DNA of 64,000 nt from Ruminococcus bromii (GCF_002834225.1 NZ_NNSR01000028.1:1-64000), one strand, 5' to 3'. Positions 51,372 to 60,838 are shown, numbered from the stretch's first letter. Program-made: numbers and translations. The notes: generated by a model from the letters alone, not told the origin.

Positions 51372-52574
51372 TTGTCTGATTATTACAACCAAAATCACTA
51401 TGCGGCGGCATACATAAGGGTGTCAACCGAAAATCAAACGGAGCTTTCACCGTCAAGCCAGCTGAAAATCATCAGAAAATTTGCAGATGAAAAAGGCTAT
51501 CTGATTGATGAGGATTTCATTTTTCGTGACAACGGAATTTCGGGAAGATATGCCGACAAGCGACCCGAATTTAACCGAATGATAAGCCTTGCAAAGCAAA
51601 AGCCTCCCATGTTTTCAGCTGTACTTGTCTGGAAATTTTCACGATTCGCCCGCAATCAGGAGGAAAGCATTTTCTATAAATCGCTGTTGAGAAAAAACGG
51701 TATTGAAGTCATCAGCGTGTCCGAACCCGTTGATGACGGACCTTTCGGCAAGCTGATTGAACGCATTATCGAATGGTCGGACGAATACTATTCGATTCGG
51801 CTTTCGGGTGAGGTAAGGCGAGGAATGACCGAAAAAGCCGAGCGTGGCGGCATCGTCAGCATTGCACCCTTTGGCTATAAAGTGACAGGCGGAAGGCTTG
51901 TGGTTGACGCTGAAAAAGCCCGGATCGTCAGTAAAATTTTTGCCGATTTTTTGAATAATAAAGATATAAATATGATTTGTGACAACTTGAACTCAGCAAA
52001 AATTAAAACTTCCAAAGGCAATAATTGGGATTGCCGTGCCGTTGAATACATTTTGCAAAATCCCGTTTATGTCGGCAAAATCAGGTGGAATCCAATCTGC
52101 AAAACGGGCAGAGATTTCTATAACGAAAATTTGATAATTTCAAACGGCATTCACGAACCGATTGTTGATGAAGTAATTTTTGAACAAACAAGGCAAATAT
52201 TATTCTTGCAAAGAATAATAGGCAAAGAACATTCCCATAAACAAACTGAAATCAGACACCTTATTCAAAATCTTGTCAAGTGTTCAAACTGTAATTCAAC
52301 CCTCGTTCCGATTAAAAATAATTTTCTCCAATGCTCCGCCTACATTCACGGCAACTGCCATTCATCGCACAGCGTAAGAATTGAAAAGATTGAAAAAGTT
52401 GTAATTAAAGCAATCAATATTCTTATAAAGAATAATTTAATCAATGATGCTTTCACGATTAAAGAAACTTATCCCTTAAAAACGCAAAACGACTTACTAT
52501 CCATAATTATAAAAAGAATAATATTTGACCGCAAAGCCTCCCACCTCAACATATTTCTCAGTCAAAATAAGTAA
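51372..52574 (+). CDS. Serine site-specific recombinase of the cotJC element
   Basis: 400 residues. I prefer the TTG at 51372 (MSDYYNQNHYAAAYIRVST), because AGAGGTGG lies 6 bp upstream; a GTG at 51363 is the alternative. Resolvase catalytic domain with the nucleophile Ser in YIRVSTENQ, and the conserved AVLVWKFSRFARN. The recombinase domain (GGIVSIAPFGYKVTGG ... YILQNPVYVGKIRW) and a zinc ribbon (CSNCNSTL ... CSAYIHGNCHSSH) follow. It is shorter than phage large serine integrases; the coiled coil is reduced. Its TAA is 9 bp from the right core site. Presumed to excise the element, like SpoIVCA in skin. Confidence 0.92.
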   Translation: MSDYYNQNHYAAAYIRVSTENQTELSPSSQLKIIRKFADEKGYLIDEDFIFRDNGISGRYADKRPEFNRMISLAKQKPPMFSAVLVWKFSRFARNQEESIFYKSLLRKNGIEVISVSEPVDDGPFGKLIERIIEWSDEYYSIRLSGEVRRGMTEKAERGGIVSIAPFGYKVTGGRLVVDAEKARIVSKIFADFLNNKDINMICDNLNSAKIKTSKGNNWDCRAVEYILQNPVYVGKIRWNPICKTGRDFYNENLIISNGIHEPIVDEVIFEQTRQILFLQRIIGKEHSHKQTEIRHLIQNLVKCSNCNSTLVPIKNNFLQCSAYIHGNCHSSHSVRIEKIEKVVIKAINILIKNNLINDAFTIKETYPLKTQNDLLSIIIKRIIFDRKASHLNIFLSQNK

Positions 52575-52593
52575 CATTCTGCCATACGGCGGT
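52574..52593 (+). other. attR of the cotJC element
   Basis: Element-side arm ACATTCTGCCATACG (52574-52588) and core ATACGGCGGT (52584-52593). The arm matches the inverted left arm at 13 of 15 positions, centred on GCGGTG in the joined attP. Confidence 0.85.
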
Positions 52594-53133
52594 CCGGACG
52601 GTGAGTTGGGTGCATCATTACGATATCTGAGTCAACGATTTGCAATGCCATTGCCAGAACTCAAAGGCACTCTCACCGACATAGGCACAGAAGAACTTAA
52701 TCATCTTGAAATGATCGGTGCAATAGTATATCAGCTGACGAAAGACCTCACCGAGGATGAAATCAAGGAACAGGGATTCGGTGACTATTTTGTTGACCAC
52801 ACAACCGGAATTTTCCCACAGGCGGCAGCAGGTTTTCCCTATACAGCTGCATCAATGCAGGTTAAAGGCGATCCGATAACCGATCTGCACGAAAGTATGG
52901 CGGCTGAGCAAAAAGCCCGAACAACCTACGATAACATCCTCAGATTCTGCGATGACTACGATGTAAAAGATCCGATTCGCTTTCTGCGTGCCCGTGAGGT
53001 TGTCCACTATCAACGCTTCGGCGAAAACCTCCGCCTCTTGACCGATAAACTCAACGAAAAGAACTTCTACGCCTTCAACCCCTCATTCGATAAAAAATGC
53101 TTTAAAAATGAATTGAAAAAGAAGAAAAAGTAA
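52585..53133 (+). CDS. cotJC: cotJC 3' segment
   Basis: The frame reads YGG then PDGELGASLRYLSQRFAMPL and on to a TAA at 53133, 183 codons with no internal stop or frameshift. It holds the ferritin-like manganese-catalase residues in TEELNHLEMIGAIVYQLTKD and the ending AREVVHYQRFGENLRLL. It has no start of its own; the apparent frame opened earlier at 52525 runs through the recombinase's end by chance. The first 31 codons are at 42227-42319. An intact sequence without a start argues for selection on the rejoined gene. Confidence 0.93.
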   Translation, partial: YGGPDGELGASLRYLSQRFAMPLPELKGTLTDIGTEELNHLEMIGAIVYQLTKDLTEDEIKEQGFGDYFVDHTTGIFPQAAAGFPYTAASMQVKGDPITDLHESMAAEQKARTTYDNILRFCDDYDVKDPIRFLRAREVVHYQRFGENLRLLTDKLNEKNFYAFNPSFDKKCFKNELKKKKK

Positions 53134-53138
53134 AAAAT

Positions 53139-53174
53139 ATGCACAAGTCCAAGTATTTATGGGCTTGTGCATTT
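53139..53174. terminator. Bidirectional terminator between cotJC and licD
   Basis: ATGCACAAGTCC / GGGCTTGTGCAT stem; serves the reconstituted cotJ operon and the converging polysaccharide cluster. Confidence 0.7.
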
Positions 53175-54164
53175 CAATAAGCTTACGAATTCAACCATTT
53201 TACAAAATTTATCTGCGGCTTTTTTACTGGTCCATGAATTTTTGTCTAATAAATAAACTTGCATTTCTCCCTTTTTATATTTAGATATAGTCACCCATTG
53301 TAAAACCGACCTTATATTTTTTTCATTTTGATCATACTTTTCTGACAATTCTTTTTTGTATTCGCTATAATCCTTATGCAAATCAAAAATAATATTTCCT
53401 AATTCATCGGTATGTCCACCTCTTTTATTCTCAGGAGGTGGCGTCATATAATCACCATACACATTTTTTAAATACAAATCATAATCATCAAATGTATTAA
53501 AATATTCATCTTCAAATTTTATCTTTGTGAATTTTTCAAGAATTTTTTTTGGCTGTATTACCGAAATCTCCATTGAATACCATACAGCAGCCCATTGATT
53601 ATATTTCATCGGATCGAGCATAATTCTATGTTCGTTGATTTTACAAATCATTCTTCTTATACACCTTGGAATGGCATAAATTAGCTTGAGTTTATAATTC
53701 ATCGGTTCATTAACAGCTTTGGCATAGGCATCATGAAGTAACAATCTGTTCAAACTCAAAGCCTTTTTTTGTTTTAATTTCTTTTTTGGAGCATCACTTA
53801 CTCCCACTGCCGGAAAAATATCCATACACATACCATAATGAATATCAAATTTGTAAGCCTTAACAGGCATAGATGTAGTTCCGTTTGCTCTTATCTGAGT
53901 CCACATTTCAGAATAATTCTTATCTGTTTTGTAGTTTTGGACAAAATACTTTTCGCCCAACTCACGCTGTGCTATTTTCAAAAACTTTTTATAATCCGAA
54001 AGTGGCATATATATATCTGTATCGTCATCCCACGGAATGAATCCACCGTGTCTGACAGCACCAAGTAAAGTACCAGATGAAATCATATATTTAATATTAT
54101 TATTATCACATACCCTTACAACATCTTTCAGTATTTGTAAATCAAATAATTGTACTTCCCTCAA
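53157..54164 (-). CDS. LicD-family phosphotransferase, nonsense codon at codon 3 of longer frame
   Basis: 335 residues from the TTG at 54164. LicD nucleotidyl/phosphotransferase with [28 protein letters not shown], the metal-binding DDDTD. LicD proteins transfer phosphocholine or similar groups onto surface polysaccharides. An in-frame ATG at 54173 has the best ribosome binding site (GAAAGGAG) but is followed by CCT and TAG; the TTG lies directly after that stop. It ends the polysaccharide cluster. Translation therefore needs restart or suppression. Confidence 0.85.
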   Translation of the reverse strand: MREVQLFDLQILKDVVRVCDNNNIKYMISSGTLLGAVRHGGFIPWDDDTDIYMPLSDYKKFLKIAQRELGEKYFVQNYKTDKNYSEMWTQIRANGTTSMPVKAYKFDIHYGMCMDIFPAVGVSDAPKKKLKQKKALSLNRLLLHDAYAKAVNEPMNYKLKLIYAIPRCIRRMICKINEHRIMLDPMKYNQWAAVWYSMEISVIQPKKILEKFTKIKFEDEYFNTFDDYDLYLKNVYGDYMTPPPENKRGGHTDELGNIIFDLHKDYSEYKKELSEKYDQNEKNIRSVLQWVTISKYKKGEMQVYLLDKNSWTSKKAADKFCKMVEFVSLLKCTSP

Positions 54165-54173
54165 CTAAGGCAT
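54165..54173 (-). other. ATG-CCT-TAG leader before licD
   Basis: Start with AAAGGAG, one proline codon, then TAG, in frame with licD. It suggests a point mutation (for example CAG or AAG to TAG) near the start, with restart at the TTG. Confidence 0.6.
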
Positions 54174-54315
54174 TATTATTCTCCTTTCGAATTATGAATT
54201 AAAACTTTGTACAGTTTAACAAAATATAATTACCTGCTTTGACGCTTTTACAAGTCAACATAAAAATTTTTTATAGATTTACTTGGATAGTATAAAAACA
54301 TTCTATTTAAATCAT

Positions 54316-55554
54316 TTAATCCCTCATAAAAATATCTCTGGTATACACTTTATCTTTAACATCATCAAGAATTTGGCTATATCTGTTAGCAACAATTGCG
54401 TCACTTTTAGCTTTAAATTCTTCTAAATTATTGACAACACGGCTTCTGAAAAAAGATTCCCCATCATTCAATGTTGGTTCATAAATAATAACTTCTGCAC
54501 CTTTTGCTTTAATTCTTTTCATGATACCTTGTATTGAACTCTGTCTGAAATTATCACTATTACTCTTCATCGTTAATCTAAAAACGCCGATTGTAACCTT
54601 TTTTTCTTTTGAGGCATCGTACTGACTTTCACTATCATAATCGTAGTATCCTGCCATTTTCAGAACTTGACTTGCTATAAAGTCTTTTCTTGTCCTATTA
54701 GATTCAACGATTGCAGAAATCATATTTTGGGGAACATCGTTATAATTTGCCAAAAGCTGCTTTGTATCTTTAGGCAAACAATATCCACCATATCCGAAAC
54801 TTGGATTATTATAGTGGCTACCGATTCGTGGGTCAAGACATACGCCGTCAATGATTGCCTTAGTATCAAGATTTTTCATTTCGGCATAAGTATCTAATTC
54901 ATTAAAGTAGGACACTCTAAGAGCCAGATATGTATTTGCAAATAGTTTAACCGCCTCTGCCTCTGTAGAACCCATAATCAGTATATTTACTTTATCAGCA
55001 ATAGAACCTTGTTTCAATAATTTGGCAAATAAATTTGCTGCTTCAACAACTTTTTTGTCCGATAAATCCGTACCGACAATAATTCGAGAAGGATATAGAT
55101 TATCGTATAATGCCTTTGATTCACGCAAAAACTCAGGACTGAAAATTATATTATCAAAATCAAACTCTTCTCTTATATGCTTAGTATAACCTACCGGTAC
55201 CGTTGATTTAATAACGATGATAGCTTTGGAATTGATTTTTATTACTTGTTTTATAACATCTTCAACAGCAGATGTATCAAAATAGTTTTTCTTTGGATCA
55301 TAGTTTGTTGGTGTAGCTATTACAACAAAATCTGCATCTTTGTACGCTTTTTCACAATCTAAGGTAGCATACAGATTTAGATTTTTTCCCTTGAAATATT
55401 TTTCGATATATTCATCTTTTATCGGCGGTATTCTGTCGTTAATCAGTTTTACCTTTTCGGGAATGATGTCAACAGCAATAACTTCGTTGTGCTGAGACAG
55501 CAAAGTAGCGATAGACAAGCCAACATACCCTGTTCCGGCCACAGCTATTTTCAT
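54316..55554 (-). CDS. UDP-glucose 6-dehydrogenase
   Basis: 412 residues. NAD-binding GTGYVGLS at the N-terminus, catalytic-loop cysteine in [12 protein letters not shown] and the Lys in [14 protein letters not shown]. Oxidises UDP-glucose to UDP-glucuronate, or a related nucleotide sugar. It supplies a uronic acid for the surface polysaccharide made by the neighbouring genes. ugd/tuaD-like. Confidence 0.93.
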   Translation of the reverse strand: MKIAVAGTGYVGLSIATLLSQHNEVIAVDIIPEKVKLINDRIPPIKDEYIEKYFKGKNLNLYATLDCEKAYKDADFVVIATPTNYDPKKNYFDTSAVEDVIKQVIKINSKAIIVIKSTVPVGYTKHIREEFDFDNIIFSPEFLRESKALYDNLYPSRIIVGTDLSDKKVVEAANLFAKLLKQGSIADKVNILIMGSTEAEAVKLFANTYLALRVSYFNELDTYAEMKNLDTKAIIDGVCLDPRIGSHYNNPSFGYGGYCLPKDTKQLLANYNDVPQNMISAIVESNRTRKDFIASQVLKMAGYYDYDSESQYDASKEKKVTIGVFRLTMKSNSDNFRQSSIQGIMKRIKAKGAEVIIYEPTLNDGESFFRSRVVNNLEEFKAKSDAIVANRYSQILDDVKDKVYTRDIFMRD

Positions 55555-55561
55555 TTTTTAT

Positions 55562-57097
55562 TCACGCCTTTCGCTTTTTTAATTTATTCATCAGGTTTCT
55601 AATTGGCACACGAATAGCATCCTTCTCATAATCATTCATAGAGAAAAACCAACTGCCAATTGAGTATAATAACGCATATATCAAAACAGCAAACAAAAAT
55701 GCACTCCATGAATAAAAGCTTATAAAATTTGACACAACAAATGTCATCACACACAATAAGGCCGGAATCCATGACATACATAAAATATTTTTCCAAAACA
55801 AAGGAATATTGATTTTAGTAACCTTATAATAATATATATTCATTATTATTCCCTGACCTAATACATAGGATACACAAGAGCACAGTGCTGCTCCAAAACC
55901 ACCCCAATAAGGAACTATAAAATATGTGGATACTGCATTTAAAATAGCTATTGCTAAATAAACCAAAGAACGGAATTTATGCTTATTTTGTGCTATAACA
56001 ATTGTTAATCCTGTGTTTTGAATATACGGAATTACCAGAGGAATCATTGTTAATAGAGCTATATAATAAGATTCGCCATAACTTTCACCCGCCCACATAA
56101 TTAAAAAGGGGTGACCAAAAGCTATAAAACCCGAAACTACTAATGCCAACAAAAGATACTGTAATCTTCCGATTCTGATAAACACTTCCGACAAAGCCTC
56201 AGTATTATCACCGTCCAAAGTAACCATTGAATTGATTTTAGGACCAATTACGCCAGATACAGCTTGCGATAACTGCATCAATATATTATTAAATGTTGAA
56301 CCGACATTATAAATAGCAACAACTACAGTTCCCACCAATGCACCTAAAATGACCTTGTCCGTCGCCCAAAACAGCATATCTACCAAAGTTCCTATAAATA
56401 TGTACACTGAAAATACAAGCAGTTCTTTAATAAAAGCACTTTCAAACCGTACAAACTTTGGCGTTATTTTTAAAACTTTAAAACAATAATATATATTGAT
56501 AGGGCATGCAATAAAATTAAGTAACAAGCCTGAAAAGGTCATACCAATTGAGCCGAATCCAAAGTATAGCAGTACAATGTTAGCAACAGGAGCTAATACT
56601 GTAGAAAAAATGTCAACAACTCTTCTAAATACAAATCTTTCGTATGCAGTGATAATTGATGAAAAAACACTGATTGGGAATGCAATGGCTGTGTTAAACG
56701 CCATCATAATAATCAATATTTTTAACTTATCAACTTCCTGTGGGGTCAATCCTTTAGAAAAACACGCATCTGTACATAACATTAAAACAAATCCGCCAAT
56801 AATTACCAAAGCAGATACTATTCCATATATGAGCAGAAAAAGCCCGAATACACTTCTTACCTGTTCTTTTTTTCCTTCTGCTCTATATTTACATATGTAT
56901 CTGATGATGGTACTGCCGAATCCAAAGTTCAGCAATGACAAATACCCAACTATGGAGTTTGACAAGCTGTACAAACCATACTCAGCCTGTCCAAGCATTC
57001 TTAACATAATAGGGGTATATATCATAGGTATAATACTACCTATTGCAAGATTAACATATGATAGTAATGTACCCGCACGAAGTTGATTAACTTTCAT
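55562..57097 (-). CDS. Polysaccharide flippase (Wzx-like, MATE/MOP superfamily)
   Basis: 511 residues with 12-14 transmembrane segments. Pattern of oligosaccharide flippases: TLLSYVNLAIGSIIPMIYTPIMLRMLGQAEYGLYSLSNSIVGYL at the N-terminus. It moves lipid-linked repeat units across the membrane. Overlaps the upstream iron-sulfur protein gene by 11 bp, so they are cotranscribed. Confidence 0.9.
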   Translation of the reverse strand: MKVNQLRAGTLLSYVNLAIGSIIPMIYTPIMLRMLGQAEYGLYSLSNSIVGYLSLLNFGFGSTIIRYICKYRAEGKKEQVRSVFGLFLLIYGIVSALVIIGGFVLMLCTDACFSKGLTPQEVDKLKILIIMMAFNTAIAFPISVFSSIITAYERFVFRRVVDIFSTVLAPVANIVLLYFGFGSIGMTFSGLLLNFIACPINIYYCFKVLKITPKFVRFESAFIKELLVFSVYIFIGTLVDMLFWATDKVILGALVGTVVVAIYNVGSTFNNILMQLSQAVSGVIGPKINSMVTLDGDNTEALSEVFIRIGRLQYLLLALVVSGFIAFGHPFLIMWAGESYGESYYIALLTMIPLVIPYIQNTGLTIVIAQNKHKFRSLVYLAIAILNAVSTYFIVPYWGGFGAALCSCVSYVLGQGIIMNIYYYKVTKINIPLFWKNILCMSWIPALLCVMTFVVSNFISFYSWSAFLFAVLIYALLYSIGSWFFSMNDYEKDAIRVPIRNLMNKLKKRKA

Positions 57098-58370
57098 TAT
57101 GCAATCTCCTTAATAATGCACAAAATATTCTCTTTAATTGATTAGTTTTTCTGCCACTTTTCTGTATTTGCTTAATAAGCTTCTTACGATTCAGTGGATA
57201 TATTTCACCATAATGTAAATTTCTTAATACTGTTTTATATTCGGAAGCAGCATTTGAATTATGCTCATAATCCATAACTGAATTGAGCTGAAAGTTATCA
57301 TTCAACTCGGAATTTTTTAATAAAGAAAATTCATAATTTTTCTTTCTGCCATCAAAATATTGAGCAACACAAATTTTATCAACATCAATACGCTCGTAGT
57401 CGATTGTCTCTGAAATAAGTTTAAATATTTTCTCACCTAAATTCGTCCTTATAATAACGGAATTGCTTCCTAAAGAAGACGAATTTTGATCTGTATAATT
57501 GTCGCCTAAAGAAATATCAGCAAAAACATTTAACTTATCAACACAATAAACACATCTTTCAGGTTTAAAATAGTCTTTAATTTTAACTCGTTCTGATTTA
57601 TTTTTAAAAACACATTTCCCGTCAGAAAAATAAAATTTCATATTTCCCGGCCAACCGCCACTATCTTTGTTTTTAAAATTAAATTCGGATATATCTCCGT
57701 AATTATCAAATAACATATCGCTGTAATATTCCCAGCAATTGTAATTATATACCTGATCACAAAATAAGCCCAACAACAGATAATTATTTCTGTTAAGCTT
57801 AAACTTATCTATAACATTCAATATTCCACGCACAGCACACGAAGTGGCAATTATTATTACCTTACTATCACTGTTATTCATGATAAAATCAACTAAATTT
57901 TCATGTGATACAGGTATATACCTTGATTTAGTATATTTTTGTGTGCTTATATCATTTAAGTTATATGAGTGTTTGTCATACTTATTTGTTTTTACCTGAG
58001 AATGGTAATTGTATGTATCCACAGAAAAAACATAATCATAATAATCGTGTGATAACAGATACTCGACAATTGTAGTTATCACACCGCCGGAAGCGCTAAA
58101 ATGACGAATATCACTGTCTTTACTCCAAGCGTTTATTGCAAATTTTAAATTTCCAACCATAGCTTGGTGCAAGTTGTTTTTTTCATAACTATGCTGTACA
58201 GACGGACATACCTTATAACATTTTCCACACGATACACAGACATCGGAAATTTCAGGAACAAACATTCCGTTTTCTCTTATGTATTTTATAGCATTTGCAG
58301 GGCAAACATTTTTGCAAATACCACAAGAACAGCATAAATTATTATCTCGTATTTCAGCAACAGATTTCAT
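57087..58370 (-). CDS. Iron-sulfur F420 hydrogenase/dehydrogenase beta-subunit-like protein
   Basis: 427 residues. Two N-terminal 4Fe-4S clusters (CCSCGICKNVCP, CVSCGKCYKVCP), then FrhB-type N- and C-terminal domains with CVYCVDKLNVFADISLGDN. Such proteins are common in surface-polysaccharide clusters next to pyruvyl transferases, as here, and may reduce a sugar or flavin-linked step. It lies directly after the pyruvyl transferase gene with no gap. Confidence 0.88.
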   Translation of the reverse strand: MKSVAEIRDNNLCCSCGICKNVCPANAIKYIRENGMFVPEISDVCVSCGKCYKVCPSVQHSYEKNNLHQAMVGNLKFAINAWSKDSDIRHFSASGGVITTIVEYLLSHDYYDYVFSVDTYNYHSQVKTNKYDKHSYNLNDISTQKYTKSRYIPVSHENLVDFIMNNSDSKVIIIATSCAVRGILNVIDKFKLNRNNYLLLGLFCDQVYNYNCWEYYSDMLFDNYGDISEFNFKNKDSGGWPGNMKFYFSDGKCVFKNKSERVKIKDYFKPERCVYCVDKLNVFADISLGDNYTDQNSSSLGSNSVIIRTNLGEKIFKLISETIDYERIDVDKICVAQYFDGRKKNYEFSLLKNSELNDNFQLNSVMDYEHNSNAASEYKTVLRNLHYGEIYPLNRKKLIKQIQKSGRKTNQLKRIFCALLRRLHNES

Positions 58371-59549
58371 TTAGTTCTCCAAATTTATATCATCAAATAT
58401 GTTGTGTTTTTGTACTTGATTTAATTCTTTAGAAATAATTTCCGATTGATTTGAATGATTATTCAGCAAATCTTCCGCAGCACTTAATAATTTTGATATA
58501 TCAAAATTATTTCTCACATCAAAGCAGTATTTTTCTTGATGAAAGAGTTTGTGAAGCTCTAAATACTTCACTGCCCAACCCATTGTTAGGCACGGAACCG
58601 CATTCTTATATGAATGTACAACAGAGTGAAAACGGGATGCGACTACAAAATCAAATTTATTTACAATATTGCTAAATTCAACACATGATAATTCCTGTTC
58701 AATCAAAAAGACATTGTTATTATGGAACATTTTAAAGATTTTGTCACAAATATCAATATCACTATTGGAATGTCTTAAAATATATACATTCTTACCGTAT
58801 ACTATAAATTTATCTATTAACGATTTGTATGCCTCAAGCAAAATTTTTTCAGAGCATACTACTGAGTTCCTAACATTTGGGATTATTGCGATACTATTTG
58901 TTTTTACATTAAAGTCACACGACATCGGAATATTTTTGTATACGGAGTTCAAATCAACACTCTTATTATTCAGTACAAGGTCATAAGATATTTTAACATT
59001 TTTTAGTTTAAATTTCTCTATCAATAAGTCGTATCCCTGTCGCTCTCTTGCGTATATTGTGCTTGCATACTCAAGTGCCTTTTTAGTTCTTTTTAACAAA
59101 GACTTATCAAATGTTTTAAAAGGTCCAAACGATTGGGGCATAAGATACACTTTTATGCCAAAATACTTTGCACACTCAATTCTATATAAATAATGTTCAA
59201 TTTCGTACTTGTTCCAAGCATCACCAAGTCCGTAACCGCTAATATCAATCATCAAATCAACATCACGAAAAAATTCATTCTGTTTCTCGTTTTCTTTCTT
59301 GTCATAACCTTTTATCATATAATATATTTTTTGTTTAAGGTTATTTTTTCTAATAACATCTACAACCGTACCGAATGTTCTTATGTTAAAACAAAAAATT
59401 TTTTCCTGTTTAGAATCTGTATAGAAATCTGAAATTACAAAAATCTCGTGATTTGGAAACCTTTTGTGCAGTTCGGAAACACAAATAAATACCATAGATT
59501 GAGCTCCTTTGTTTTGAAGCTCTCCACCTGTAATAACAATTTTTCTCAT
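58371..59549 (-). CDS. Polysaccharide pyruvyl transferase family protein
   Basis: 392 residues. CsaB/WcaK-like fold: GGELQNKGAQSMVFICVSEL, YLMPQSFGPFKTFDKSLLKR, and ASRFHSVVHSYKNAVPCLTMGWAVKY. Adds ketal-linked pyruvate to sugars from phosphoenolpyruvate. Adjacent to the F420-hydrogenase-like gene. Confidence 0.85.
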   Translation of the reverse strand: MRKIVITGGELQNKGAQSMVFICVSELHKRFPNHEIFVISDFYTDSKQEKIFCFNIRTFGTVVDVIRKNNLKQKIYYMIKGYDKKENEKQNEFFRDVDLMIDISGYGLGDAWNKYEIEHYLYRIECAKYFGIKVYLMPQSFGPFKTFDKSLLKRTKKALEYASTIYARERQGYDLLIEKFKLKNVKISYDLVLNNKSVDLNSVYKNIPMSCDFNVKTNSIAIIPNVRNSVVCSEKILLEAYKSLIDKFIVYGKNVYILRHSNSDIDICDKIFKMFHNNNVFLIEQELSCVEFSNIVNKFDFVVASRFHSVVHSYKNAVPCLTMGWAVKYLELHKLFHQEKYCFDVRNNFDISKLLSAAEDLLNNHSNQSEIISKELNQVQKHNIFDDINLEN

Positions 59550-59567
59550 ATATTCTCACTCTACATA

Positions 59568-60497
59568 TTATTTTCTTAATTTATGTACTTTGGCACACAT
59601 ACTAATTAAAAATTTAGGTGCATGCAAATATTCAGCAATTTTCTCGATTGGCAGTCTATCTGAAAAATCGCAATAAAAAGTATAATACATTTTTAACTTT
59701 TTAATAAAAGAATAATGCAAAAACTTTGCTTTTTCATAATGCGTAAGAAAATGACCTTGCGGATTGTTTAAAAATCTATTATTTGCGCCTTTGACGGTAA
59801 GTCCATCGTCAAGATACTCCCATATCCAAATAATATCCTCAAAAACTCTTATTTTAAAACCATCGTGAGCCATTCTGTTCCATGGAATACAGGGAGTAAT
59901 GAAATTTTCACCATCAAACTCAGGATAAGGATATTTTTTAAATATATCCGTCCAAAATACTTCTGCTCTCTCTCCGTCAATCGGATATTTTGTCGTTTCA
60001 GGATAACGCTCCAAAAATGTTGCATCTCTATACGGTTTATTATACCAAGGAGATTTTGGATCATCACGCCAGGTGGTATTCCTTGTTTCTGTAGGCGATT
60101 GTCCACGATTGGCAACTATACCGCAGTAATCAGGAAGATTTCTTATAGATTCCATCCAGTCATTTATTTTTTCACAGGCATCATCAGTCAAGTAATCATC
60201 CGAATCTATTGTAAAGAAAATTTCGCCTTGAGCAACCTCTAATGCACGATTAGTGGCTCTGCATTTACCTCCGTTTTTTCCTTTCATATATATAATGGGG
60301 AAATCATTATTTTCTGACTTCCAAATATTTACAAGGCTTTCGGTATCATCAGTTGAACCATCATCAAATATGATCCATTCAAAATCCCTGAATGTTTGTC
60401 TTTTTATTGATTCATATAATCTACTTATAATGTATCCCCTGTTATATGTTGGGGTAAACAATGTAATCTTATATTTATGCTTCATATTTTTCATCAC
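59568..60497 (-). CDS. Family 2 glycosyltransferase
   Basis: 309 residues. GT-A fold: FTPTYNRGYIISRLYESIKRQTFRDFEWIIFDDGSTDDT, and the DxD-type TIDSDDYL. Start is ambiguous among GTG 60497, ATG 60494 and ATG 60485. Transfers an unknown sugar. Confidence 0.9.
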   Translation of the reverse strand: MMKNMKHKYKITLFTPTYNRGYIISRLYESIKRQTFRDFEWIIFDDGSTDDTESLVNIWKSENNDFPIIYMKGKNGGKCRATNRALEVAQGEIFFTIDSDDYLTDDACEKINDWMESIRNLPDYCGIVANRGQSPTETRNTTWRDDPKSPWYNKPYRDATFLERYPETTKYPIDGERAEVFWTDIFKKYPYPEFDGENFITPCIPWNRMAHDGFKIRVFEDIIWIWEYLDDGLTVKGANNRFLNNPQGHFLTHYEKAKFLHYSFIKKLKMYYTFYCDFSDRLPIEKIAEYLHAPKFLISMCAKVHKLRK

Positions 60498-60505
60498 GCC
60501 TCAAA

Positions 60506-60838
60506 TTAAAGATATCCAAATTTATCCTCTAGTTCTTTTCTCATTTGTTCTTTTTCTTCAGCTGAAGCGTTAGGCCAATCATACCATCTATATTTTCTAA
60601 ATATAGGGTGAGATATCTGGTTATTCTTATGTTTTTCTGAAAACTCATCAAAACGGCAAATATATTCCGCGGGATTTCCGGCATAAACACTGTTACTGGG
60701 TATATCATGAGTTACAACGCTACTTGCACCAATAACAACATTATCACCTATCACAGCACCTAATTCACGATAGTAATTTGAATCCATTTTTACATTACTA
60801 TATCCTATAACTTTCTTAATCAATTCTTTAATACTCAT
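60506..60838 (-). CDS. Hexapeptide acyltransferase, internally shortened
   Basis: 110 residues, where relatives have about 180-220. The N-terminus (MSIKELIKKVIGYSNVKMDS) joins directly to the last beta-helix coil (GDNVVIGASSVVTHDIPSNSVYAGNPAEYI) and the usual C-terminal tail. The middle coils with the catalytic His are missing without a frameshift, so an in-frame deletion is likely and activity is doubtful. Confidence 0.65.
   Translation of the reverse strand: MSIKELIKKVIGYSNVKMDSNYYRELGAVIGDNVVIGASSVVTHDIPSNSVYAGNPAEYICRFDEFSEKHKNNQISHPIFRKYRWYDWPNASAEEKEQMRKELEDKFGYL

Larger units (their letters stand above)
42318..52591. mobile_element. 10,274-bp skin-like intervening element in cotJC
   Basis: The segment lies between two copies of ATACGGCGGT inside cotJC. 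Removing it by crossover within the core (probably at the central GG) restores an unbroken CotJC frame. It ends with a serine recombinase gene whose stop adjoins the right att site. The content is metabolic (LysR, NSS transporter, CysE, Maf, CobW-type GTPase, lipoprotein, ABC transporter) with no phage structural, lysis or replication genes. By analogy with the sigK skin element, excision in the mother cell during sporulation is inferred. Confidence 0.88.

Noticed and set aside
52525-52593. Frame beginning MTAKPPTSTYFSVKISNIL upstream of the cotJC 3' segment, as a separate start of a shorter CotJC
   Set aside because: Those residues are read out of frame through the recombinase end, with no ribosome binding site and no family match; homology begins at YGG.
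42227-53133. cotJC as a plain pseudogene broken by an insertion
   Set aside because: Both parts are intact and rejoin in frame at a shared core, and a recombinase adjoins the site; decay would be expected otherwise. It remains the alternative if excision does not occur.
494-54167. Stop-codon reassignment in this genome, based on early stops in tnpA, the iron repressor and licD
   Set aside because: TAA and TAG end many normal genes here and both affected functional genes have a start codon directly after the stop.
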